From an uncultured beta proteobacterium (GTDB taxonomy: Bacteria > Pseudomonadota > Gammaproteobacteria > Burkholderiales > SG8-41): a DNA stretch of 64,000 nucleotides. Each line of letters opens with the position of its first letter. Position 1 is the stretch's first letter. Positions 26,714-33,823 of this stretch are shown in pieces. The stretch lies in NCBI GenBank assembly GCA_903889565.1, contig CAISYC010000068.1, positions 1 through 64,000 of the forward strand, read 5' to 3'. The notes under the pieces are model-generated. The model was not told the DNA's origin. It saw only the letters and a program-made list of their open reading frames with translations, and did no database searches. The position numbers and the translations under genes are program-made.

Positions 26714-26859
26714 CTGAAACCCCTGAATAACCTACTGCGCGATCGATTCGCTTCGTCGCGTGCTCGCTCTGTCCTCACCTAACTGGCGTTATGTCTCGTC
26801 CCTCGCTGCGCGTCTCCTCGCGCCTCGCTCTGCTCGCTACGGTTCTTCAGGGGTTTCAG
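26714..26859. repeat. 146-bp element with perfect 14-bp terminal inverted repeats
   Basis: CTGAAACCCCTGAA (26714-26727) and TTCAGGGGTTTCAG (26846-26859) are exact complements enclosing 118 bases with no ORF. The element fills the space between the convergent chalcone-isomerase-like and ETF-QO genes, starting right after the TAA of the former. The interior is pyrimidine-rich on the plus strand, with many CTCGC-type words. No clear target-site duplication flanks it. It could be a miniature inverted-repeat element or a long-armed bidirectional terminator. Confidence 0.6.
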
Positions 26860-26872
26860 ACCTAAGGCCAAA

Positions 26873-28522
26873 TCACATGTTCGAGTAGTTCGGCCCGCCG
26901 CCGCCTTCCGGCGTGACCCACACGATGTTCTGCGTCGGATCCTTGATATCGCATGTTTTGCAGTGCACGCAGTTCTGCGCGTTGATCTGCAGGCGCGGAT
27001 TGAGGCCGTCGTCATTGCGCACGATTTCGTAGACACCGGCCGGGCAGTAGCGTTGTTCCGGCGCGTCGTAGAGTTCGAGATTGACGTTGACCGGCACCGA
27101 GGCGTCTTTGAGTGTCAGATGCGCAGGCTGGTTTTCTTCGTGATTGGTGCCCGACAAAAACACCGACGACAGCCGGTCAAAGGTCAGCGCGCCGTCGGCT
27201 TTCGGATAGGCAATCGGTGCCGCCTCGGATTTGCGCAGCAGCGTTTCATTGTCCGAGTGCTGATGATGCAGCGTCCATGGCGCCTTGCCGCCGAACACCA
27301 CCTGATCGATACCGACCATCAGCGTGCCGGTGTAAAGGCCCTTGGCCATCCACGGTTTGAAATTGCGCGCGCGATGCAGTTCGTCATGCAGCCAGCTTTT
27401 GCGGAAGGCTTCCGGATAGCCGGCCAGTTCGTCGGCGCCGCGGCCGGCTTTAAGCGCGTCAAACGCCGCTTCGGCGGCCAGCATTCCCGATTTGATGGCG
27501 CAATGACTGCCCTTGATGCGCGAGGCATTGAGAAAACCCGCGTCGTCGCCGATCAGGCAGCCGCCGGGGAAGGTCAGTTTCGGCAGCGATTGCAGGCCGC
27601 CGGCCGAGATCGCGCGCGCGCCATACGACAGGCGTTTGCCGCCGTCGAGAAAGCGGCGCACCTCGGGATGCGTTTTATAACGCTGGAATTCCTCGTAGGG
27701 GCTGAGGTACGGATTGGTGTAGGCGAGCCCCACCACGTAGCCGACGGCGACCAGATTGTTTTCCATGTGGTAGAGGAAGGAGCCGCCGTAGGTGGCGCTG
27801 TCGAGCGGCCAGCCTGCGGTGTGCATGACGAGACCCGTCTGGTGTTTACCGGGTTCGATCTCCCACAGTTCCTTCAGGCCGATTCCGTAGACCTGCGGGT
27901 CGACGCCGTCGCGCAGTTTGAATTTTGCCTGCAACTGCTTGCCCAGATGGCCGCGGCAGCCTTCGGCGAAAAAAGTGTATTTGGCGTGCAGTTCCATGCC
28001 GGGCTGGTAGGCGTCGGTCGGCTTGCCGTCCTTGCCGATGCCCATGTCGCCGGTGGCCACACCCTTGACCGAGCCGTCGTCGTTGTAGAGCACTTCCGCA
28101 GCGGCGAAGCCCGGGAATATTTCGACGCCGGCGGCCTCGGCCTGCTGGCCGAGCCAGCGCACCACGTTGCCGAGACTGATGACGTAATTGCCGTGGTTCT
28201 GAAAACACTTCGGCAGCATGAAGGTCGGCACGCGATAGGACGATTTCTCGGTCAAAATCAGAAAGCGGTCTTCGCTTACCGGTGCATTGAGCGGGGCGCC
28301 GAGTTCCTGCCAGTTCGGCAGCAGTTCGTTGAGCGCAATCGGATCCATTACCGCACCGGACAGAATATGCGCGCCGACTTCGGAGCCTTTTTCGATCACG
28401 CAGACGCTGACTTCATGGCCCGCCGTGGCGGCGAGTTGTTTCAGGCGAATAGCCGCACCGAGACCGGCCGGACCGGCGCCGACGATCAATACATCGTATT
28501 CCATCGATTCACGTTCAGCCAC
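26873..28522 (-). CDS. electron transfer flavoprotein-ubiquinone oxidoreductase
   Basis: Membrane-associated Fe-S flavoprotein (549 residues) that oxidises reduced ETF and reduces ubiquinone. The N-terminal FAD motif is [19 protein letters not shown]. The ETF-QO stretch [20 protein letters not shown] is present, and the C-terminal ferredoxin-like domain has the [4Fe-4S] ligands in [10 protein letters not shown] and [16 protein letters not shown] 28522 was chosen because GGAGG stands 7 bases upstream; the protein then begins [12 protein letters not shown]. It is the partner of etfAB at 3504-5180 and the exit for electrons from all the acyl-CoA dehydrogenases here. Confidence 0.96.
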   Translation of the reverse strand: MAERESMEYDVLIVGAGPAGLGAAIRLKQLAATAGHEVSVCVIEKGSEVGAHILSGAVMDPIALNELLPNWQELGAPLNAPVSEDRFLILTEKSSYRVPTFMLPKCFQNHGNYVISLGNVVRWLGQQAEAAGVEIFPGFAAAEVLYNDDGSVKGVATGDMGIGKDGKPTDAYQPGMELHAKYTFFAEGCRGHLGKQLQAKFKLRDGVDPQVYGIGLKELWEIEPGKHQTGLVMHTAGWPLDSATYGGSFLYHMENNLVAVGYVVGLAYTNPYLSPYEEFQRYKTHPEVRRFLDGGKRLSYGARAISAGGLQSLPKLTFPGGCLIGDDAGFLNASRIKGSHCAIKSGMLAAEAAFDALKAGRGADELAGYPEAFRKSWLHDELHRARNFKPWMAKGLYTGTLMVGIDQVVFGGKAPWTLHHQHSDNETLLRKSEAAPIAYPKADGALTFDRLSSVFLSGTNHEENQPAHLTLKDASVPVNVNLELYDAPEQRYCPAGVYEIVRNDDGLNPRLQINAQNCVHCKTCDIKDPTQNIVWVTPEGGGGPNYSNM

Positions 28523-28560
28523 CGCGCATCCTCCGCACCGTCGTTTTAGTTGATTACTCA

Positions 28561-28585
28561 ATTATACCGTCGCTACCAGCGACGG
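28561..28585 (-). promoter_or_regulatory. -10 box of ETF-QO joined to a perfect hairpin
   Basis: On the minus strand TATAAT (28566-28561) lies about 38 bases before the ETF-QO start. Immediately upstream is a perfect 8-bp hairpin, arms CCGTCGCT and AGCGACGG with a 3-base loop (28567-28585). The hairpin starts 5 bases past the hpnE stop, so it may end hpnE transcripts while occupying the spacer between -35 and -10 of the next promoter. No good -35 hexamer is seen. Confidence 0.45.
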
Positions 28586-28590
28586 CGTTG

Positions 28591-29886
28591 CTAGCGCGCG
28601 GTGATCGCTGCGGCGCAGGCGATGCCGCTGCGCACCGCGGTTTCCAGCGTCGCCGGATATTCGCTCGCGGTGTAATCGCCGGCGAGGTAGAAATTTTTCA
28701 GTGGCGTCACCGAGGTCGGGCGTTGCAATCCCGGCGTGCAGGCGAAGGTGGCGCGTTTTTCGGCGATCACGCGCACCCACTGCGGCGGCGGCAGTCCGCC
28801 GATGCGGCGCGCAATTTCTGATTGCGCCAGCGCGCCGAGTTCATCTTGCGTGAGTTCCTGATGCGCGCCTTCAGCGGAAATTACCGCGCCAATCAGGCCG
28901 CTTTGTCCGCACAGCGTGCCGCGGTCGAACAGCCAGTGCAGCGGGCCGTCGGCGAAACCGAGCATGGGGTGCGGCAGCGTTACCGGCGACGGATATTGCA
29001 GCCACACCGAGTAAATCGGCTGGTAGCGGAATTGCGCGATCATCGTTGCGGCCCCGGCAAGCGCGGGAATGCCATCGATAAAAGCGCCGACCTGATGCGG
29101 CGGCAGTGCACAGACGACATGGCTGAATGCGGCGCGCTCGCCGCTCGCTTCAACCGCGAACCCGGCATCGAGCGGTTCGAGTGCGGTGACGCGGGTGCCC
29201 AGCCTGATGTTGCCGCCGTGTCGCGCGATGAAGGCCGCGGCGGGCTCCGCAAACAGCGCCGACAAATCGACGCGCGACAGAAGGAGGTCGCTCGCTTCGC
29301 GTGAGGCGTTCAGGGTGTCGCGCAGCACATTGATGAAAACCTGCGCCGAGGCGATCGCCGGCGGCGTGTTCAATGCGGCGACGCACAGCGGGCGCCAGAA
29401 TACGCGCTGCATGAAGTCGCTTTGTTTGAAATAGCCCAGCAGTTGTTCGACGCTGCAGTCAACGGCGAGACAAAAGTCAGCGCGTTTGAGTTCGGCGATA
29501 AAACGGATTATCGCAAAGCGTTCACCCAGTCCGGCACCGCGTGCGCCCAACAGCGCGATCAAGAGGTGCAGCGGCGCGGGCAGGCGCGGCGCAACAAGAT
29601 CGAATTCGCGATGCATATGCCACGCCAGCGGGATGCGCAGCAGCGCGCTTTCATGTTGCGGGTTGACCAGGCAGATCAGGCGCAGTGTTTCGCTGTAGGC
29701 GCCGCTCAGGATGTGCAGGCCGTTGTCGAGCGCGGTGTTCTGGTGATCGACGCGGCGCGCGCGACCGCCCGGTTGTTTGCCGGCTTCGAAGACGGTGACG
29801 CTGATGTTTTGCGCCGCCAGTGAGACGGCGGTCGCCATCCCGGCGTAACCACCGCCGATGACGGCGACTGTGGGCGCGGTCGCCAT
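28591..29886 (-). CDS. hpnE: hydroxysqualene dehydroxylase HpnE
   Basis: FAD-dependent amine-oxidase-fold enzyme (431 residues) that converts hydroxysqualene to squalene, the last step of the HpnCDE route. The N-terminal dinucleotide motif is TVAVIGGGYAGMATAVSLAA, followed by FEAGKQPGGRARRV and NGLHILSGAYSETL, typical of HpnE. The C-terminal FAD contact is FYLAGDYTASEYPATLETAVRSG. ATG 29886 follows the PrpF-type gene by 10 bases; a longer frame would overlap that gene. hpnD and hpnC lie upstream in the same direction, separated from it by two genes not usually in this pathway. Confidence 0.92.
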   Translation of the reverse strand: MATAPTVAVIGGGYAGMATAVSLAAQNISVTVFEAGKQPGGRARRVDHQNTALDNGLHILSGAYSETLRLICLVNPQHESALLRIPLAWHMHREFDLVAPRLPAPLHLLIALLGARGAGLGERFAIIRFIAELKRADFCLAVDCSVEQLLGYFKQSDFMQRVFWRPLCVAALNTPPAIASAQVFINVLRDTLNASREASDLLLSRVDLSALFAEPAAAFIARHGGNIRLGTRVTALEPLDAGFAVEASGERAAFSHVVCALPPHQVGAFIDGIPALAGAATMIAQFRYQPIYSVWLQYPSPVTLPHPMLGFADGPLHWLFDRGTLCGQSGLIGAVISAEGAHQELTQDELGALAQSEIARRIGGLPPPQWVRVIAEKRATFACTPGLQRPTSVTPLKNFYLAGDYTASEYPATLETAVRSGIACAAAITAR

Positions 29887-29896
29887 CGCAGCTGAA

Positions 29897-30997
29897 TCAG
29901 GCGCCGCGCGGCGCGCCATTCCACACTGCCGACGGCACCAGTACATGGCCTTCGAAAATGCGGCGCGCGGTGCGCACAAGGGCAGCGCGGCGCAGATCCT
30001 GGCAGCCGTTGGTGAAGTCGGCGTCGAGGTCGATCAGAATCATCCCGGAGGGATGCTCGATTTTTACCATGCCCTGCGGCGCCGGTTTGAGCGGGGCGAT
30101 TTCGGCGGCAATGGTGCCGGGGATCGCGCAGGCGGCGCTGATGCAGACGGTGCCGGTTACCGGGTGCGACTTGTGGCAGGTTTCCGGCACGAAGTAGCGC
30201 GAGCTGATGGTGCCGCCGGCGCGCGGCGCGGCGAGCAGCGCGAGCTTCGGCACCACGTTCTTCGCAACGTCGCCCATGCCCATCAGCACGCCGGCCTTGC
30301 GGCGGATCGCTTCCATGCGCGCAAGCAGTGCGCGGTCGGCATCGAGTTCTGTTGCGGTTTCGCGGCCGCTCTTGCCAAGGTCGGCGGCGCGCATCATGAC
30401 GATCGGCATGGCGATATCGACGCAGCTCACCTCGATGCCGTCAATGACGTCGCGCGGCTGTCCGGTGGGCAACATCTTGCCGGTGACGGCGCCGATGGCA
30501 TCCTGAAAGTTGATGCCGACCGGCGCCGCGGTGCCCGGCACGCCGTCGATCGAGGCGTCGCCCTCATATTGCACGCGGCCGTCAGGCGTCTGCACGATGG
30601 CCTCAACCAGCGCTTCGGTGTTGACGCTGTAAATCCGCACGCGGGTTTCGTCGCCGGTTGCTGCTACCAGTCCGGCGTCGATCGCAAACGGGCCAACGGC
30701 AACCAGCATATTGCCGCAGGTGGGTTTGGTATCGACGAATCGTTCTTTGATCTGCACCTGCGCGAAGAAATAATCGACATCGGCACCGGCGCGCTTTGAC
30801 TTGCTGATGATGGCGACCTTGCTGGTCACCGAATGCGCGCCGCCGATGCCGTCGATCTGGATTTCATGCGGCGAGCCCATGACGGCCAGCAGCACCGCGT
30901 CGCGCGTCGCGCTGTCTGCGGGCAGGTCGCCGGCAAGAAAAAACGGACCGCGCGAAGTGCCGCCGCGCATGATGACGCAGGGAATGCTGGTTTGCAT
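29897..30997 (-). CDS. PrpF/GalD-type isomerase (4-oxalomesaconate tautomerase family)
   Basis: 366-residue protein of the PrpF superfamily (diaminopimelate-epimerase fold). Family features: IPCVIMRGGTSRGPFFLAGD at the N-terminus, GIGGAHSVTSKVAII, KPTCGNMLVAVGPFAI with a conserved Cys, and HPVTGTVCISAACAIPGTIA. Members isomerise small tricarboxylates such as 4-oxalomesaconate (GalD) or trans-aconitate-type intermediates (PrpF). No gallate, protocatechuate 4,5-cleavage or methylcitrate genes are nearby. It is 10 bases upstream of hpnE and therefore co-transcribed with it, an unexpected location; involvement in squalene synthesis is not established. Confidence 0.88.
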   Translation of the reverse strand: MQTSIPCVIMRGGTSRGPFFLAGDLPADSATRDAVLLAVMGSPHEIQIDGIGGAHSVTSKVAIISKSKRAGADVDYFFAQVQIKERFVDTKPTCGNMLVAVGPFAIDAGLVAATGDETRVRIYSVNTEALVEAIVQTPDGRVQYEGDASIDGVPGTAAPVGINFQDAIGAVTGKMLPTGQPRDVIDGIEVSCVDIAMPIVMMRAADLGKSGRETATELDADRALLARMEAIRRKAGVLMGMGDVAKNVVPKLALLAAPRAGGTISSRYFVPETCHKSHPVTGTVCISAACAIPGTIAAEIAPLKPAPQGMVKIEHPSGMILIDLDADFTNGCQDLRRAALVRTARRIFEGHVLVPSAVWNGAPRGA

Positions 30998-31020
30998 GGT
31001 CGGTGCTCCCGCAGGCGCCG

Positions 31021-31026
31021 ATTATA
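31021..31026 (-). promoter_or_regulatory. candidate internal -10 box upstream of the PrpF-type gene
   Basis: A perfect TATAAT on the minus strand (context CGCTATAATCGG) lies in the 45-base gap between the SDR and the PrpF-type gene, 23 bases before the start of the latter. The -35 region is weak. If active, it separates the PrpF-type gene and hpnE from control of the promoter ahead of hpnC. Confidence 0.4.
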
Positions 31027-31042
31027 GCGAGGCGCGCATGCG

Positions 31043-31798
31043 CTAAAACGCGTAGCGGCGCAGGCCGCCGTCCACCGGCATTACGGTACCGGTGATGTAA
31101 CCGGCGACCGGCGACGACAGAAAAACGGCGAGGCAGGCGAGCTCTTCGGGTTCGCCATAACGGCCGACCGGGATTTCGCGCGCCGATTGTTCGGCGCGGA
31201 ATTCCGGCGGGTACTTGCGGCGGATCTGTTCGCTCATGATGCGGCCGGGCGGAATCGAATTGACGGTGATGCCGTGTTTGCCGACTTCGCGCGACAGGCC
31301 CTTGGCCCACGCATGAATCGCCGCCTTGGCCGAAGTCGCCGTCAGCAGGCGTTCGGGTTCGGATTTGCCGCTGATGTTGATGATGCGGCCCCAGTTGGCA
31401 TCGATCATCTGCGGCAGCACCGCGTGGGTGAGCTGGCGCACGCGCACGAAATTGAGCGTCATGCCGTGCTCCCAGTCGGATTCCGGGGCATCGAAGGGAA
31501 TCGCCGGCTGGCTGCCGCCGGCGCTGTTGATCAGAATGCCGACGCCGCCGAGCAAACGTTTCGCTTCTTCAGCCAGCCGCTGCGGCGCGCCTTCTTCCAT
31601 AATATCGACGATGACGATGGACGGTTCGATACCGCCGGCGGCGATGATTTCGCGCGAAAGTTCTTCCAGCAGTTCGCGCCGGCGCGCGGCGATGCAAAGG
31701 CGCACGCCCTCGGCAGCGAGACCTTTGGCAATGGCGCGGCCGATCCCCTGGCTGGCGCCGGTGACGAGCGCGGTTTTGTTTTTGAGTTGCAGGTCCAT
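31043..31798 (-). CDS. SDR-fold oxidoreductase with non-canonical active site
   Basis: 251-residue classical-SDR fold: TGASQGIGRAIAKGLAAEG near residue 14, NSAGG after strand 4, and C-terminal ITGTVMPVDGG. The catalytic YxxxK is not intact: Lys158 is present in TATSAKAAIHAWAKG but the position four before it is Ala154, and the usual catalytic Ser is Gly144 (NISGKSEP). The rest of the region is well conserved (GITVNSIPPGRIMSEQ), so this looks like a subfamily trait, not decay. ATG 31798 has GAGGAAAA upstream. It lies 53 bases after hpnD and 45 before the PrpF-type gene in the hpn operon. Substrate unknown. Confidence 0.86.
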   Translation of the reverse strand: MDLQLKNKTALVTGASQGIGRAIAKGLAAEGVRLCIAARRRELLEELSREIIAAGGIEPSIVIVDIMEEGAPQRLAEEAKRLLGGVGILINSAGGSQPAIPFDAPESDWEHGMTLNFVRVRQLTHAVLPQMIDANWGRIINISGKSEPERLLTATSAKAAIHAWAKGLSREVGKHGITVNSIPPGRIMSEQIRRKYPPEFRAEQSAREIPVGRYGEPEELACLAVFLSSPVAGYITGTVMPVDGGLRRYAF

Positions 31799-31851
31799 CG
31801 CGGTTTTCCTCGTGTCCGTTGATTTGATTATTTGATTTCCGGCTGATGCGG

Positions 31852-32685
31852 TCAGGCTTTGATCCAGGTCTTCCATGCGATCCACAGCTTGCGCAGCGGC
31901 GTCAGCGAGGTGCGGTGGGTCAGCACGCGCAGGCCATCCGCGCGCAATTCGTCGAGCAGGGTGCGGTAGATCGCCGCCATGATGAGGCCGGTGCGTTGCG
32001 CACGGCGGTCTTCGGCCGGCAGCCATCGCATCGCGGTGCTGTAATACTCGAGCGCGCGTTCGACTTGAAACTCCATCAGGCGGGTGAAAGCTTCGGTATG
32101 GCGCGCGTGCATGATGTCGGCGACGCTGACGTTGAAACGAGCGAGTTCGTCGAGCGGCAGGTAGACGCGGTCGCGCCGCGCATCCTCGCCGACATCGCGG
32201 ATGATGTTGGTCAGCTGGAACGCGATGCCGAGATTTTCCGCATATTTCAGGGTGTCGGCGTTGGTGTAGCCGAAAATCTCCGCCGATACCAGACCGACCA
32301 CGCCGGCGACGAGGTGGCAGTATTGTTTAAGGTCATCGAAATTGCGGTAGCGGTGCTGCGTGAGGTCCATCTCCATGCCGTCGATGATTTCCTGCAGATG
32401 CGCCTGTTCGATCTTGAGCGACGGCAGCAGCGCGGCGAGCGCCAGCGCGACCGGGTGTTTCGCTTTGCCCTCGTATATCGCGGCGGTTTCGGTGCGCCAC
32501 CACGCCAGCTTGGTGCGCGCGACGCCGAGGTCGGTGCATTCATCGACGACGTCATCAACTTCGCGACAGTACGCATAAAACGCAGTGATCGCACGCCGCC
32601 GCAGCGGCGGCAGGAACAGAAAGCTGTAGTAAAAGCTTGAGCCGCTCTGCGCGGCTTTTTGCTGGCAGTACTCGTCTGGTGTCAT
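31852..32685 (-). CDS. hpnD: presqualene diphosphate synthase HpnD
   Basis: Trans-prenyltransferase of 277 residues condensing two farnesyl diphosphates to presqualene diphosphate. Both Asp-rich metal sites are intact: REVDDVVDE (residues 41-49) and NIIRDVGEDARRDRVYLP (160-177). The N-terminus DEYCQQKAAQSGSSFYYSF is characteristic of HpnD. Its ATG overlaps the stop of a 32-codon ORF (ATGA) that begins with a duplicated copy of this same N-terminus. With hpnC and hpnE it makes squalene for hopanoids. Confidence 0.95.
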   Translation of the reverse strand: MTPDEYCQQKAAQSGSSFYYSFLFLPPLRRRAITAFYAYCREVDDVVDECTDLGVARTKLAWWRTETAAIYEGKAKHPVALALAALLPSLKIEQAHLQEIIDGMEMDLTQHRYRNFDDLKQYCHLVAGVVGLVSAEIFGYTNADTLKYAENLGIAFQLTNIIRDVGEDARRDRVYLPLDELARFNVSVADIMHARHTEAFTRLMEFQVERALEYYSTAMRWLPAEDRRAQRTGLIMAAIYRTLLDELRADGLRVLTHRTSLTPLRKLWIAWKTWIKA

Positions 32686-32780
32686 TGCGGCAGCCGTATA
32701 GCATGGACGAAAACAACTGCCATGTCTGCAGCGCTGGTAAATCCGGCGGCTTTCTGCTGGCAGTATTCGTCGGGGGGCAT
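32651..32780 (-). repeat. partial duplication of the hpnD 5' end, 95-bp period
   Basis: The 35 bases covering the hpnD start (32651-32685) recur at 32746-32780 with about 30 of 35 identical. Both copies encode the same residues DEYCQQKAA after the initiating Met. The intervening 60 bases are not duplicated. The upstream copy diverges mainly in its first codons (ATGCCCCCC against ATGACACCA) and at silent positions, which suggests retained coding constraint or a rather recent event. Confidence 0.85.
32682..32780 (-). CDS. 32-residue leader ORF between hpnC and hpnD, duplicated hpnD head
   Basis: An ORF too short for ordinary gene finding: starts at ATG 32780, five bases after the hpnC stop. 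It reads MPPDEYCQQKAAGFTSAADM then continues to RLPQ and ends with a TGA that overlaps the hpnD ATG. The first 12 residues copy HpnD; the remainder is unrelated. It may be a vestige of a tandem duplication, or a translated leader that passes ribosomes from hpnC into hpnD through two near-overlapping junctions. Nothing shows that the peptide itself has a function. Confidence 0.5.
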   Translation of the reverse strand: MPPDEYCQQKAAGFTSAADMAVVFVHAIRLPQ

Positions 32781-32785
32781 CTGTA

Positions 32786-33598
32786 TTATTTCAGCGAGAG
32801 CGTGCGCAGCAGCATCAGTGGCCAGTCATGCATGCGCAATACCGGCCGCCGTCTGAAAACATCGCAGCCGTTCGCGGCGATCTTGGTCAGGATGCGCTCG
32901 CCGCCGGCGATGATCATGCGCATTTCAAGGCCGATGCGACCGGGCAGCACGCGGCCGAGCGGTGCGCCGTCGAGCAAAAGGCGGCGCGTACGGGTGATTT
33001 GAAAGGTCATGAAGCTGCGCCACGCGGCGTTGACGGTGCCGGCGGCGATCGCCGTTTCGCTGACATTGAAGCGCGCGAGTTCGTCCTGCGGCATGTAGAT
33101 GCGGCCGGTGGCGTAATCGATTCGGATGTCCTGTAAAAAATTGATCACCTGCAGCGCCGAGCAAATGTTGTCCGAATAACGCAGGTTCAGGGGCGTCGCT
33201 GCCTGATACAGCGCCAGCAGCAGGCGGCCGACCGGATTGGCCGAGCGGCGGCAATAGTCGAGCACATCGCTGTAATCGGCGTAGCGTTTTTTGGTCACGT
33301 CCTGCGCGAATGCGGAGAGCAGATCGTGGAACAACTGAATCGGCAATTGGTGTTGTTTGATCGCCGGACCTAGTTCCTGAAAAAGCGGCACGCGCGAGCG
33401 TTCGCCGCGCTCGATCATGCGCAACTCGTCGCCGTAACTCGCGAGCAGCATCAGGCGTTCGTGGTCCGGCCGCGTGCCCTCGTCGGCAAAATCGTCGGCG
33501 CTGCGCGCGAAGCGGTAGATCAACTCGACCGGCTGCCGCAGGCGCGCCGGCAGCAGGATCGAGGCAATAGGAAAATTTTCGTAATGGTCGATGGGCAC
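32786..33598 (-). CDS. hpnC: hydroxysqualene synthase HpnC
   Basis: 270-residue squalene/phytoene-synthase-family enzyme that converts presqualene diphosphate to hydroxysqualene. Metal-binding motifs RSADDFADE (32-40) and NFLQDIRIDYATGRIYMP (153-170) are intact. The opening DHYENFPIASILLPARLR and the sequence ANPVGRLLLALY are typical of HpnC. It is first in the minus-strand operon, divergent from tRNA-Leu, and its stop is followed after 5 bases by the duplicated hpnD head. The cyclase gene (shc) is not in this window. Confidence 0.94.
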   Translation of the reverse strand: MPIDHYENFPIASILLPARLRQPVELIYRFARSADDFADEGTRPDHERLMLLASYGDELRMIERGERSRVPLFQELGPAIKQHQLPIQLFHDLLSAFAQDVTKKRYADYSDVLDYCRRSANPVGRLLLALYQAATPLNLRYSDNICSALQVINFLQDIRIDYATGRIYMPQDELARFNVSETAIAAGTVNAAWRSFMTFQITRTRRLLLDGAPLGRVLPGRIGLEMRMIIAGGERILTKIAANGCDVFRRRPVLRMHDWPLMLLRTLSLK

Positions 33599-33681
33599 GT
33601 GGTCGCCGGAAACAGCCGGAATTACAAGGGATTACCTTGGGTTAACGGCCTTTTAGGACCAGCCAACGGGTGTGGCGCAAT

Positions 33682-33692
33682 TATATTACAAT
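33682..33692 (+). promoter_or_regulatory. -10 region of the tRNA-Leu promoter
   Basis: Overlapping A+T-rich hexamers TATATT (33682) and TACAAT (33687-33692) lie 10-20 bases before the tRNA 5' end, in an otherwise G+C-rich context. No strong -35 is seen. Transcription starting near 33694-33699 would give a short tRNA leader and could continue into tig, whose ATG is 38 bases past the tRNA. Confidence 0.4.
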
Positions 33693-33701
33693 CAACATGT
33701 T

Positions 33702-33786
<85 letters not shown>

Positions 33787-33823
33787 GGACCCGCACCCTT
33801 CAGACTCAGGTATAGGAAATCAC

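Noticed and set aside
26700-26875. Insertion-sequence remnant at the 14-bp inverted repeat element
   Set aside because: No transposase fragment and no flanking direct duplication were found, so only a repeat, not an insertion sequence, is claimed.
26963-28549. Long plus-strand open frame (528 codons) opposite the ETF-QO gene
   Set aside because: It is the antisense shadow of a strongly conserved gene; its translation is Arg/His/Ala-rich with no recognisable domain, as expected in G+C-rich DNA.
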